DNA of 64,000 bases from Algoriphagus marinus (GCF_001936475.1 NZ_MSPQ01000002.1:62001-126000), one strand, 5' to 3'. Shown: positions 1 to 8,115, counted from the first letter of the stretch. Numbers and translations are program-made. Notes: generated by a model not told the origin, from the letters alone.

Positions 1-591
1 TTTCCCTTTCATTAAACCCTTTTTATAGTATCGCTTTAATCGGATAAAATCCTTAACGGTAACCCAAGAAAGTGTAGAAAGAGAGTAGAAAAACCAAGCA
101 TATAAATGCTGGTATTTATGTAAGTTGTTTTGAGGCGCATTAGGCGAAAATCTCAAAAAGAAAGGAGCATTGATATCATCATCGTGCTCATCAATATTAG
201 TGTAGCTATGATGAAGTACATTATGTTGCATTTTCCAAACAATGGAACTAGCGCCAACCATATCCAAAGTATGACCAACCCATTTATTTACAAGTGGATT
301 TTTAGAATATGATCCATGATTGGCATCATGCATAACACCCATACCTACGCCTGCCATACCAAATCCTGATAGCACAAAACAAGCGAACATTTGGAAAGTA
401 GTGGATGCAACCCCAGTAGTGATTAGTGCAAGAGGCACTAAATAAAGGGAAACCAATATCACGGTCTTGATAACCATTGATGGTGTGGCAAATTTTGAGC
501 GGCCTGTGGTCTTAAAATGACCATATACCCTCGATCTTAATGTTTGGGAGAATTCAGATAATTCTGATTCTGAGAACCTTACTGTTTTAAT
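1..591 (-). CDS. fatty acid desaturase, 3' end beyond window
   Basis: The minus strand encodes a membrane fatty acid desaturase that runs off the left edge. The reading frame shows a hydrophobic segment followed by the first histidine box (HDANHGS) and the second (HNVLHHSYTN), the usual di-iron ligands of the acyl-CoA/acyl-lipid desaturase family. It would introduce double bonds into membrane fatty acyl chains. The N-terminus reads IKTVRFSESELSEF, but the frame has no ATG there: an in-frame TAA lies at 598-600 and the codon where Met is expected is ATT (589-591). The first in-frame ATG (475-477) would remove about 38 residues. I therefore place the start at the ATT, with low certainty. An ATG at 618-620 opens a 13-codon frame one base out of phase. 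Family assignment is firm; the start is not. Confidence 0.85.
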   Translation of the reverse strand, partial: MKTVRFSESELSEFSQTLRSRVYGHFKTTGRSKFATPSMVIKTVILVSLYLVPLALITTGVASTTFQMFACFVLSGFGMAGVGMGVMHDANHGSYSKNPLVNKWVGHTLDMVGASSIVWKMQHNVLHHSYTNIDEHDDDINAPFFLRFSPNAPQNNLHKYQHLYAWFFYSLSTLSWVTVKDFIRLKRYYKKGLMKGK

Positions 592-617
592 AGACTTTTA
601 ATTAATAGTGATAAACT

Positions 618-721
618 CATGTTTCCCGAAGGAAGTAATCTGCAGGTTTTAATCTTCAGTATAAACAACTAAGATTAAAAAAGTAGAAAGAAGAAGAATT
701 AAAACCTTTGCGGGGGGAAAC
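618..721 (-). promoter_or_regulatory. structured 5' leader of the desaturase gene
   Basis: Read on the minus strand, this leader has three perfect complementary pairs. GTTTCCC (715-721) can pair with GGGAAAC (621-627), which abuts an ATG at 618-620. AGGTTTTAAT (698-707) can pair with ATTAAAACCT (644-653). TTTTAATCTT (671-680) can pair with AAGATTAAAA (647-656). The last two compete for the same 3' arm, so the structures are mutually exclusive, as in attenuators, thermosensors or riboswitches. I see no U-tract after the hairpins, so control of translation is more likely than termination. The pairings are seen; the function is inferred. Confidence 0.45.
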
Positions 722-885
722 TCTTGAATTTGCTACTTAAGCAGGTCGATAATCAACACATACCTTTATTTCAAGTAAAAAGGATTTATCATCTAACTGA
801 TACATTGCCTTTATCATACAAAGGTGATACATAGAATCCGTAAAACCTAATTCCTCATTGGAATATTAAATTATTTCACACTCGA

Positions 886-2226
886 TCATTTATTAAATTT
901 CCAGTTTGCAATCAAATTAAAATGGATCATTTCGATTTTATTATAGCGTTGGTTCGGCTTTAGTTGTTCATTGCCTAAGGCTTCTTTATTCATGACAATT
1001 AAATGGAAATCAAGCCCCTTAATATTTTCAGGTTTATATTTTAACCCTAGATTGATTTGCCTGTAAGATGGGAAATTATACTTATTTGCAATTGCATCAT
1101 CTAAATCCGGCAGCCAATGAAAGCCCATGTTTAAATAAGCGACAAGCCTTTGATTTATAAATTGGTGTTCGATGTATCCCGTAATCGCATCCAGACTTTG
1201 AAAGCCCTCATTTCGTTCCCTTGGTATAAAAGTATACCAAGCATCTTTTCCCCATTCTCTAGGACTTAACCATCGACCATCTCCACCCACTTTGGTGTAG
1301 CTAAGGTGACTTGTCCATTGCCCCTTTTTCCCACCAAATCTTCCTGAGATAACCCAATTCTTATCCTTAGGATTTTTATAGGCAAGTGCTAAGTCTGCAT
1401 TTCCACCATCTCCAATCCCGATTTGATATCCTGCCTGAATACCAGTAATCCACGTCACATTTTTCTTTTCAAAATTTCTATCTGCGGAAACCCAAACCGT
1501 ATTTGACACATTTTCCACCAAGGTATTTGAAAAAGAAGCTGAAAGGATCTTCCATTTCTTTGATAATTCAAAAATTCCGATCCAATCACTCTCAGTATTT
1601 CCAAAATAAGCTGCAGGCTTTCCATTGATATCTCTACCTACTGGCAAAATCCCCATAGACTCACCTACTCCAAACCATTCACTACTCCCACGAATACTTA
1701 TTCTAGAAATAGCCCAAACATCAAACTTCCAATCATCTGAAGTAGAAAACCAGGTATGAAGTCCTTCAATTGCCGTTGGAGAAAGTCTTCCATCCTGGGC
1801 ATTGATCCAATCCGAGTTGATTCCCATTCTACCCAAAGATGCACCCCAATTACTATTCTGATAGGAAATAGAAAGTGTTTCTAACTTTCCAAAGAATTTA
1901 TCCTTAGGGTTTAATAAGTCGAATAAACCTGCTTCATATCGGTTTGGCTGACCTGAGAGTGGATCTGGTGAGGCCAAGTCTGAACTCCATAGATTTGCGA
2001 AAACACGGTAACCTACCTGAAGCTCAAATTTTTGAATCCGTGCTTTTGCTCCAAGATTCAAACTTGACCCCAATGCGAAGTCATTTTTAAAATCACTTGG
2101 ATAGTTGGTGCTCATCCAAAATGTCCTAAAATGCAGATCGGGAGACAGAATTATTCCTTTTTTTTCTTGCTGGGCAAACCCGAATAATGGCAAGAAAATT
2201 AAAAGCAGAACGTTAATTCGAAACAT
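886..2226 (-). CDS. outer-membrane beta-barrel protein paired with TsdA
   Basis: This 446-residue protein begins with a signal peptide (MFRINVLLLIFLPLFGFA) and continues as alternating hydrophobic/aromatic strands rich in Gly, Asn and Trp, ending in an aromatic-containing strand, as expected for an outer-membrane barrel. It is a paralogue of the protein at 6616-8019: both share PREWG, GDGGN followed by an AYKNP/AYTLP-type strand, an SxEW block and a GLDFHL/GLDLQL strand near the C-terminus. Its ATG overlaps the tsdA stop by one base (TAATG), so the two are translationally coupled. That suggests passage of thiosulfate, tetrathionate or another sulfur compound across the outer membrane. No specific porin family was recognised, and substrate and pore activity are inference. 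Confidence 0.75.
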   Translation of the reverse strand: MFRINVLLLIFLPLFGFAQQEKKGIILSPDLHFRTFWMSTNYPSDFKNDFALGSSLNLGAKARIQKFELQVGYRVFANLWSSDLASPDPLSGQPNRYEAGLFDLLNPKDKFFGKLETLSISYQNSNWGASLGRMGINSDWINAQDGRLSPTAIEGLHTWFSTSDDWKFDVWAISRISIRGSSEWFGVGESMGILPVGRDINGKPAAYFGNTESDWIGIFELSKKWKILSASFSNTLVENVSNTVWVSADRNFEKKNVTWITGIQAGYQIGIGDGGNADLALAYKNPKDKNWVISGRFGGKKGQWTSHLSYTKVGGDGRWLSPREWGKDAWYTFIPRERNEGFQSLDAITGYIEHQFINQRLVAYLNMGFHWLPDLDDAIANKYNFPSYRQINLGLKYKPENIKGLDFHLIVMNKEALGNEQLKPNQRYNKIEMIHFNLIANWKFNK

Positions 2227-3281
2227 TAGTTACTGGCCTTTGCTGCCTGTATGGGTTTAAATGGTCCGAATTTGTGTTGAGATTCAGGAAAACTGTCAGA
2301 ATATGGTCCAAATGGGTGATCCATTGGTTTTTTAGAAATATCAGGCCAATCCCCTGTGAGGTCCTTAGATGGACGATCCAAACTATTCACGTATGCCGCT
2401 ACATCCCAAGCTTCTTCATCGGAAAGCATTGGCCTCTCATAAGTGGCCCCAAAAGGCATATTTGCCTTCACATATCCTGCAAACCTTGACATTCGGAATA
2501 AACCTGCCCCTTGGTTGTAACTATTAGCACCCCAAAGTGGTGGATAAGTATATCCACTACCATCGGGTTTAGGAACACCCAGACCATCCTCCATATGACA
2601 TGATTGACATTGTCGGACATAGATACTTTTGCCTTTAATTGGATCAGCAGCTCTATCCAAAAGTGGAACCTCATAGATACCTACTCCTTTTGGCTTTTCT
2701 CCTTTCTGTACATCTTTACCCAGCCACTCCATATAGGCAACCATAGCTACCATTTCTTTGCTCGAGACAGCCAAGCCCTCCCCGTTCAAGCTACGTTCGA
2801 AACAATCGTTGATCCGCTTAGGAATATCCTCCATTTTGCCTGACCTCCCCCTTACTTTAGGGTAGGTAGAGGATACTGCGGAATAATTATTTCCTAAAGG
2901 CACTGTTCCTGCTTGAAGATGGCAGTTTTGGCAATTCATCCCATTTGATATCTTCCTTACTTTTCCGTTAGGACCAAGGTATTCTGCCGTGTTAGCTATT
3001 AACTCTTTTCCGTATTTGATAGATTCAGCATTGGGTTCATCGTCTACTTTAGACCAATCAGGAGCCTGCCACATCCCTACCGGGTCCATTAGCGGGGTTA
3101 TCTTTGGTAACTCTACCTTCTCAACTTCGGCTAATTCAATTTTCTCTTGTTCTAAAGGGCTAAAACCAGAATATGCGAGGTAAATCGCCAACCCAATCAC
3201 ACCTACCAAAACAGAAGCAAGTGCCAAAAGTCCTACCATCAGGGTAATCAACTGAATAAATGGTTTTCCTAGCTTATCCAT
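2226..3281 (-). CDS. tsdA: thiosulfate dehydrogenase TsdA-like dihaem cytochrome c
   Basis: The 351-residue protein has an N-terminal membrane anchor (about residues 8-36) and two c-type haem sites, C117-x-x-C120-H121 and C225-x-x-C228-H229. The sequence NDCFERSLNG puts a Cys at 160, the position of the unusual distal haem ligand of TsdA, and NMPFG supplies a Met near 275 suited to the second haem. Blocks such as YLGPNGKV, CQNCHLQAGT, YPPLWG and the C-terminal PFGPYSDSFP are typical of the family. TsdA enzymes oxidise two thiosulfates to tetrathionate, or run in reverse, in the periplasm. It heads a two-gene operon with the barrel protein and has a CRP/FNR-like site at 3328-3343. The anchor in place of a cleaved signal peptide is a variation. 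Family call strong; direction of catalysis unknown. Confidence 0.88.
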   Translation of the reverse strand: MDKLGKPFIQLITLMVGLLALASVLVGVIGLAIYLAYSGFSPLEQEKIELAEVEKVELPKITPLMDPVGMWQAPDWSKVDDEPNAESIKYGKELIANTAEYLGPNGKVRKISNGMNCQNCHLQAGTVPLGNNYSAVSSTYPKVRGRSGKMEDIPKRINDCFERSLNGEGLAVSSKEMVAMVAYMEWLGKDVQKGEKPKGVGIYEVPLLDRAADPIKGKSIYVRQCQSCHMEDGLGVPKPDGSGYTYPPLWGANSYNQGAGLFRMSRFAGYVKANMPFGATYERPMLSDEEAWDVAAYVNSLDRPSKDLTGDWPDISKKPMDHPFGPYSDSFPESQHKFGPFKPIQAAKASN

Positions 3282-3327
3282 ATTTTTAATCTTTTTACAA
3301 AAATGCTAAATGAGTCAGTCAAAAAGT

Positions 3328-3343
3328 TGTGACTCTTATCACA
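3328..3343 (-). promoter_or_regulatory. CRP/FNR-like operator upstream of tsdA
   Basis: The sequence TGTGACTCTTATCACA is a perfect TGTGA-N6-TCACA palindrome. Its centre is about 54 bases before the tsdA ATG. A -7-like box, read CATTTTTG on the minus strand (3298-3305), is centred 34 bases downstream, placing the operator near -41 of the expected transcript start, the class II activator position. It is one of four such sites in the island. Confidence 0.65.
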
Positions 3344-3381
3344 TGATTTGGAAATTAGGGAAAAGGGATCTCTAATGCAAT

Positions 3382-4101
3382 TTAGACCACTGATTGAGCA
3401 AGAAAAACAGTCTTTTCAATCACTTTACCTAGAACAAGTACCTGATTTTCATTCCTCCACAGTTCAATCTGAATCTCATCACCCAAAATACATTCTGCTA
3501 AGTAATTGATAGACATATTATTGGAAGCTAAACCAAAACTCTTTATCAAGTCCTCAACCCACCTGATGTAGCTTGTATTGTTCACATGGTTATTCAAATC
3601 CAAATCTGAATATCTGACTTTTTTCCGTTCTTCAAACTCCAGTTTCCCACTGAGCCGAATCCGATCAGGTTGCCAGTCAGGCTTTAATTTTGGATCAAAA
3701 AGTGCTACCGGCAAAACCGATTCTGGCCGATGTAGCTTCTTGGTTTCAGTATTCAAAAGCACCCAAGATGACATTGCCTCTGCAAGCACTTTTCCCTGAA
3801 GATCGGTCACTAAAAATTCTCGGAAAGCAAAAAGCTTATCAACTCCCCTACCAGCGGTAAATACTCGAATAGGATCCCCCCAAGTTGGGAGATGGGTTGC
3901 TTTGATATCAAATCTAGAAAGAACCCAACTGAGGTTTTCAGCCATAAGATTTCGGCCAAAATCGGCAGAATCCGCGTGTCTCCAAGCTACTTCCTGAAAG
4001 AAGTCTGCCAATGAATTTAATCGAAGTTTTCCATCCGGATGCACCTGAAATGATCCTACCTCAAATTCTTTACTGTACTGAAAAGAGTTTTGATCAGTCA
4101 T
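3382..4101 (-). CDS. acyl-ACP thioesterase
   Basis: A double-hotdog acyl-ACP thioesterase of about 239 residues, which releases free fatty acids from acyl-ACP in the cytosol. The second hotdog carries DLDLNNHVNNTSYIRW, the family's catalytic Asn-His segment; the first hotdog begins near EFEVGSFQVHPDG. I start it at the ATG at 4101, four bases after the MFS stop, rather than at 4125, which would overlap the upstream gene. It is probably co-transcribed with the MFS gene. It stands inside the sulfur island without an obvious link to it. Confidence 0.85.
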   Translation of the reverse strand: MTDQNSFQYSKEFEVGSFQVHPDGKLRLNSLADFFQEVAWRHADSADFGRNLMAENLSWVLSRFDIKATHLPTWGDPIRVFTAGRGVDKLFAFREFLVTDLQGKVLAEAMSSWVLLNTETKKLHRPESVLPVALFDPKLKPDWQPDRIRLSGKLEFEERKKVRYSDLDLNNHVNNTSYIRWVEDLIKSFGLASNNMSINYLAECILGDEIQIELWRNENQVLVLGKVIEKTVFLAQSVV

Positions 4102-4105
4102 ATAA

Positions 4106-5260
4106 TTATGATTTGATTGGGGCAAGAAACACGTGTTTTCTTATTGAGGAAAGGATAAATATTCCAATACCATTCAGCGCGATTATCATAAATGAAACCT
4201 TCAAATCAAATAAATCGGCAATAAACCCGATTAATGGAGGTCCAATTAGGAAGCCAAAAAAGGAAATTGTTGACACCATGGCCAAAGCTACACTTGGGGA
4301 ATAAAGTTTAGATCGACCTGCAATACTATATGAAACCGGAATCAATGAAGCAACCCCAAATCCTACAAAAAGAAATCCGATGGTAGCAGCAATTACGGTA
4401 GGCCAAATCACTGAAATCAATAAGCCAAGCGTAATCATTAATCCACTGAATTGAATCACATGGACTTTTCCAAAACGAAGCACTACTTTATCTGTCAAAA
4501 ATCTTCCAGAAGCCATCGAACCCATAAACGCCACGTAGCCTAAAGCAATCAAGGATGGATCAGCTTGAACGACTTTTTTGAAATAAACTCCACTCCAGTC
4601 AAACATGCAGCCCTCCGCCATCATGGCCAAAAAAGCAATCAGAGAGATTCTAAGTAATAAGTCATCCGGCTTTTTCAATACCAATCCTCCTCCTTCTGAG
4701 GCTTTTTGCTCTTTCACAATAAAGCGTTGAGCAGCAAAAATGATTAGAAATGAAATTCCCATTACAGTCAAATAATGGAATGTAGGAGAAACTCCCAGAA
4801 AAATCATACCTGCACCTATACCTGCGCCTGTAAATCCCGCCATAGACCAAAGTCCATGAAACGATGCAAGAATGCTTTTTCCCATCTGATCTTCTAGGCT
4901 TAAGGCTTGAGTATTCAGTGAAATATTCATGATATTACCCAGCATTCCGTAGAGGATTAAAACTAAAACGATCACCCAAGTCGTCGGACTTAAAGCGATC
5001 AAAGGAAGAGTTATTGCATAGGCAAAGCTCCCGATCATGATCACTCTCCGGCTCCCATATTGATGGACCGACCATCCTGCTATAGGCAGACCGATTACCG
5101 AACCTAAGGGTAAAAAAAGTAATAGGGTACCCAATTGCCCTTCTGAAAGTTGGAATTTAGCTTGGACGTCAGGAATTCGCGCCGCCCAACTTGAAAAACA
5201 AAGGCCGACAAAAAAAAACATGCTTCCCAGCGCAATTCTTCTTTTGGAAAGTAGATTCAT
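4106..5260 (-). CDS. MFS transporter
   Basis: A 384-residue major facilitator superfamily permease with about 12 hydrophobic segments. It begins with a cytosolic basic stretch (LLSKRR) followed directly by the first helix. The loop after helix 2 (GWSVHQYGSRRVIM) matches the MFS loop 2-3 motif, and the second half repeats this as LTDKVVLRFG. The substrate cannot be read from the sequence; sugar permeases and drug exporters of this size look alike. It lies just before the thioesterase and is likely in one transcript with it. Confidence 0.8.
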   Translation of the reverse strand: MNLLSKRRIALGSMFFFVGLCFSSWAARIPDVQAKFQLSEGQLGTLLLFLPLGSVIGLPIAGWSVHQYGSRRVIMIGSFAYAITLPLIALSPTTWVIVLVLILYGMLGNIMNISLNTQALSLEDQMGKSILASFHGLWSMAGFTGAGIGAGMIFLGVSPTFHYLTVMGISFLIIFAAQRFIVKEQKASEGGGLVLKKPDDLLLRISLIAFLAMMAEGCMFDWSGVYFKKVVQADPSLIALGYVAFMGSMASGRFLTDKVVLRFGKVHVIQFSGLMITLGLLISVIWPTVIAATIGFLFVGFGVASLIPVSYSIAGRSKLYSPSVALAMVSTISFFGFLIGPPLIGFIADLFDLKVSFMIIALNGIGIFILSSIRKHVFLAPIKS

Positions 5261-5382
5261 AAATTTAAATAGGTCTAAAGGCAGTCAAAAGTAAAGAAGA
5301 ATAAGACAAAATCCCGAATCACTTTTAATGAGTTCCAGGAAACTATTTCAGATAATATGGGTTTTGTCTGAAAAATAATGTG

Positions 5383-5463
5383 ATGGAATTTGTAATAGTA
5401 GGGGTCATCATTGCCTCGATAATTTTGTTAATCAGATTTATAATCAAAAAAGTATTTAACTGA
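5383..5463 (+). CDS. 26-residue single-span membrane peptide
   Basis: A short ORF on the plus strand encodes 26 residues: MEFVIVGVIIASIILLI, then a basic tail (RFIIKKVFN). That is one transmembrane helix with a positive-inside C-terminal end. It starts with ATG and ends immediately before a strong terminator hairpin (5464-5496), as a real small gene would. It is transcribed divergently from the MFS gene. I do not recognise a family. Expression is not shown; the hydrophobic helix and the terminator directly after the stop are the support. Confidence 0.5.
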   Translation: MEFVIVGVIIASIILLIRFIIKKVFN

Positions 5464-5498
5464 AAAAGCCACTTCCCGATTAAGAAAGTGGCTTTTTT
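5464..5498. terminator. bidirectional terminator
   Basis: Arms AAAAGCCACTT (5464-5474) and AAGTGGCTTTT (5486-5496) flank an 11-base loop, with T-runs on both strands. It ends the small plus-strand ORF and the minus-strand YeeE/YedE operon, whose last stop is at 5514. Confidence 0.8.
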
Positions 5499-5513
5499 AG
5501 TTATTTGAATTCG

Positions 5514-5999
5514 TCAATTTGGTAATTTATCAGCAAATCGACCATATACCCAAGTACCAGCAATAGCTGACAATAGTGTAATAATGATGATTGTAAAACC
5601 GCTTCCAATCTGTGCAAACAGTGGTCCCGGACAAGCTCCAGTCAATGCCCAGCCTAAACCAAAGATAAATCCGCCATAAATCTGACCTTTTCGAAATTCT
5701 TTGGTGGGTATATTGATCTTCTCACCTGAAATAGACTTAATCCCAAGTCTTTTGATAAGTTGGATCGAGATGATACCTGTTACAATTGCTGATCCAATCA
5801 CTCCATACATATGAAATGAAGTCAAACGGAACATTTCCTGAATTCTAAACCAAGAGATGATTTCTGCTTTCACAAAAACAATCCCAAATAGAATACCTAA
5901 AATTAAATATTTAACCAGCGCTAAACCTTTTTCTCCGGAAGCCTGAGTATTTGGCGCATCACATACAAATCCTTCTGCCTTTTTTTCTACTACTTTCAT
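5514..5999 (-). CDS. YeeE/YedE-family half transporter (DUF6691 type)
   Basis: A membrane protein of about 161 residues with four or five hydrophobic segments and the conserved motif LTGACPGPLFAQIGSG, whose Cys is characteristic of YeeE/YedE sulfur transporters. In TsuA-type proteins such cysteines relay thiosulfate through the membrane. It is the second half of a split transporter; the first half is the gene at 6010-6591. The ATG at 5999 gives a 10-base gap after that gene; the ATG at 6020 would overlap it and is less likely. With the persulfide dioxygenase and TsdA nearby, import or trafficking of thiosulfate or sulfane sulfur is the natural role, inferred from family and context. Confidence 0.82.
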   Translation of the reverse strand: MKVVEKKAEGFVCDAPNTQASGEKGLALVKYLILGILFGIVFVKAEIISWFRIQEMFRLTSFHMYGVIGSAIVTGIISIQLIKRLGIKSISGEKINIPTKEFRKGQIYGGFIFGLGWALTGACPGPLFAQIGSGFTIIIITLLSAIAGTWVYGRFADKLPN

Positions 6000-6009
6000 C
6001 TTTATAAAT

Positions 6010-6591
6010 TTAGAATCCAACCAATTTCATTAACGGTTCCATGATGACATGAGTCATCAGAAATCCACCAAGCATAAAAAATATCGTAGCCACCAAAGAT
6101 GGCCATTGAAGGGAACTGATTCCCATTATCGCATGGCCTGAAGTACATCCTCCGGCATACCTTGTTCCAAAACCAACCAAAAACCCTCCAATTACGAAGA
6201 ATAATAAGCCTTTTGCAGTAAATAAATTTTCCCAAGAAAAGATGTCTGAAGGCATCAATCCGGAAAAATCAGTGATTCCCAAAGCTGCAAGCTCCTGTTG
6301 TGTTTCTGCTGCAATTACAATCTGATTCGGGTTGGATATGAAAGTGGTGGCAACAAAGCCTCCAATTAATATTCCTAAGACGAATACGAGATTCCAAGTT
6401 TCCTTTTTCCAGTTATAATTGAAAAAAGGTATTCCAGAGGGTACACAAATCGCACAGACGTGTCTAAGCGAAGATGAAATCCCAAAGGTTTTATTACCTA
6501 TTATCAATAACGCTGGCACAGTCAGTCCAATCATGGGACCAGCCACATACCAAGGCCAAGGCTGAGACAGCCATTCAATAAATTGATTCAT
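6010..6591 (-). CDS. YeeE/YedE-family sulfur transporter half
   Basis: A 193-residue inner-membrane protein with about five hydrophobic segments. It carries the family signature YAGGCTSGHAIMGIS with its essential Cys, and an extra Cys pair (HVCAICVPSG) near residue 45. It is the first half of a split YeeE/YedE transporter and sits 24 bases after the barrel gene at 6616-8019, so barrel, this gene and the DUF6691 partner form one operon. That gives an outer-membrane plus inner-membrane route for a small sulfur compound. Substrate (thiosulfate versus other sulfane sulfur) is inferred. Confidence 0.85.
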   Translation of the reverse strand: MNQFIEWLSQPWPWYVAGPMIGLTVPALLIIGNKTFGISSSLRHVCAICVPSGIPFFNYNWKKETWNLVFVLGILIGGFVATTFISNPNQIVIAAETQQELAALGITDFSGLMPSDIFSWENLFTAKGLLFFVIGGFLVGFGTRYAGGCTSGHAIMGISSLQWPSLVATIFFMLGGFLMTHVIMEPLMKLVGF

Positions 6592-6615
6592 ATTATATTT
6601 TGTTTTTAGTTTTTC

Positions 6616-8019
6616 TTAAAATCTGTAATCCAAAATCAAATTTAAATTTGTCATATTCACCCGATTTATAACATATTCAAGTGGAATTTCTCTGTCTGAA
6701 TCTTCTTTTTTGTGAGCTATTAGTAGCTGTAAATCAAGTCCTTTGAAGAATCCACTGAATCTATAATCGATCAAACCAGTGAAGTGATAATAATTTGGCA
6801 GGCCATATTTATTCAATTCAATATTTTCAATATCAGGAGTTTGTACGTGACTTGCTCCAAGTGACACCTTTAGTTTGTCATGGATGAAGGTTTGATCAAA
6901 TAGAACCCCTAGTGCATGTACCCCTCCCAATCCTTCAAATCGCTCTCGCTGCATGCTTACAAAGAACTTCTCCCTCCCCCATTCACGGGGAAAAAGAAAC
7001 CTACCACTGTCTGAAATCCCGAGGTAATTGAAAGTTAACTCTGAATGTCCAAAATGAATTCCACTTCGAAGTCCGGCTCCATAGGTTTTTTCCCCAGGAA
7101 GAGTATATGCTTTTGCAGGATCTGGATTGCCACCGTCACCGACCGCAGACTGATAAAACCCCTGAATCCCGTAGAGGAATCTATTTCCCTCAGAGATCGG
7201 TAGATTCCCGGTTATTTCTCCGAAAGAGGTAGCGAAAATCCCTTCAGCCAGGTAAGTCCAAGATTTCATTTGGATTTTTTCCTTATCGAATTCCAATCCA
7301 AATACCCCGATTCCTTTTGATTCAAGGTGATGATGATAATTTTCTTCTGAGCCTGTAGGGTTTCTTCCTGTCGGATAAAATCCAATTGATTCCTCCACTG
7401 AAAGCCATTCCAAAGAACCCCTGGAGATCAAATGTGTAAACCAAGCCCCTGTTAATCGCACTTTTCCAGGTCGATAATCCACAGATAGACCGCTAAATAG
7501 ATTTGGGCGCATTCGATTATCCGATGCATTTAGAAGTGGACTTTCGAAGTGATGCCTCCCAAACCAGGTAGAGAATTTTTCTTTTTCATAAGAAACATAA
7601 AACTCCTCCAAGCGATCCATATCATGATGGTTTTCAGGATGGTGGACGTCAAACAAGGAAAGTTCATATCGATTACCAAGTCCGGTAGCTGGATCTTTAA
7701 TGGTGAGATTGTGTTCAAAATGTCTAAAAACAAAGAACCCACTAAATCCGACCCCAAATCCTTTCCACCTCGGACTGAAATATCCCAGACCTGCACCAGA
7801 GCCCCAAGTAGAATAATCCAAAAGACCCGGTTGGTTTTCCGTGTGCATGTAAAAGGACCTCAGATGGAACTCGAAATACCCAGTTTTCAATTTATCGCCA
7901 AACAACTTTTTGTCAGGATCATGCTCTACTGTCTCCTCAGCGCCATGTTGCGCCATGGCCAGTTGGGACCAATTAAGCCAAACTAATAGAACTACAAAAA
8001 TGCGAAATAGACTAGTCAT
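6616..8019 (-). CDS. outer-membrane beta-barrel protein paired with YeeE/YedE
   Basis: A 467-residue paralogue of the barrel protein beside TsdA. It has a cleavable signal peptide (FRIFVVLLVWLNWSQLAMA) and a His/Glu-rich mature N-terminus, followed by amphipathic strands. Shared landmarks are SLEWLSVEESIGFYPTGRN, GDGGNPDPAKAY, LFPREWG and GLPNY. It is first in an operon with the split YeeE/YedE transporter. A CRP/FNR-like palindrome (8025-8040) ends only 5 bases before the ATG, oddly close for activation. The next in-frame ATG would delete the signal peptide, so I keep 8019. A selective pore or binding protein for sulfur compounds is plausible but unproven. Confidence 0.75.
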   Translation of the reverse strand: MTSLFRIFVVLLVWLNWSQLAMAQHGAEETVEHDPDKKLFGDKLKTGYFEFHLRSFYMHTENQPGLLDYSTWGSGAGLGYFSPRWKGFGVGFSGFFVFRHFEHNLTIKDPATGLGNRYELSLFDVHHPENHHDMDRLEEFYVSYEKEKFSTWFGRHHFESPLLNASDNRMRPNLFSGLSVDYRPGKVRLTGAWFTHLISRGSLEWLSVEESIGFYPTGRNPTGSEENYHHHLESKGIGVFGLEFDKEKIQMKSWTYLAEGIFATSFGEITGNLPISEGNRFLYGIQGFYQSAVGDGGNPDPAKAYTLPGEKTYGAGLRSGIHFGHSELTFNYLGISDSGRFLFPREWGREKFFVSMQRERFEGLGGVHALGVLFDQTFIHDKLKVSLGASHVQTPDIENIELNKYGLPNYYHFTGLIDYRFSGFFKGLDLQLLIAHKKEDSDREIPLEYVINRVNMTNLNLILDYRF

Positions 8020-8024
8020 AATGA

Positions 8025-8040
8025 TGTGACTTTAATCACA
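8025..8040 (-). promoter_or_regulatory. CRP/FNR-like operator before the barrel-YeeE operon
   Basis: TGTGACTTTAATCACA is a perfect TGTGA-N6-TCACA palindrome lying 6-21 bases upstream of the start codon. Only 17 bases separate it from the terminator of the preceding gene. A -7-like box with the same 34-base spacing as at tsdA (7995-8002) falls inside the signal-peptide codons, so either the start codon or the mode of regulation differs here. Confidence 0.55.
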
Positions 8041-8057
8041 CGTGAAATCATTAAATT

Positions 8058-8088
8058 AAAAATGGCAAGTCAATCGACCTGCCATTTT
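8058..8088 (-). terminator. terminator of the persulfide dioxygenase gene
   Basis: On the minus strand the arms AAAATGGCAGGTC (76-88 of the 8000s) and GACTTGCCATTTT pair with one mismatch around a GATT loop, followed by TTTAATTT. It lies 28 bases after the stop of the gene at 8116-9537. Confidence 0.7.
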
Positions 8089-8115
8089 GGGGATTAAGCA
8101 ACTTTTCTAACTCTT

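Noticed and set aside
737..832. 31-codon ORF on the minus strand upstream of the desaturase leader
   Set aside because: No signal, membrane helix or recognisable motif, and several internal Met; chance ORF cannot be excluded.
7995..8002. CATTTTTG as -7 box of the second barrel gene
   Set aside because: It lies inside the signal-peptide codons; accepting it would remove the signal sequence from an outer-membrane protein.
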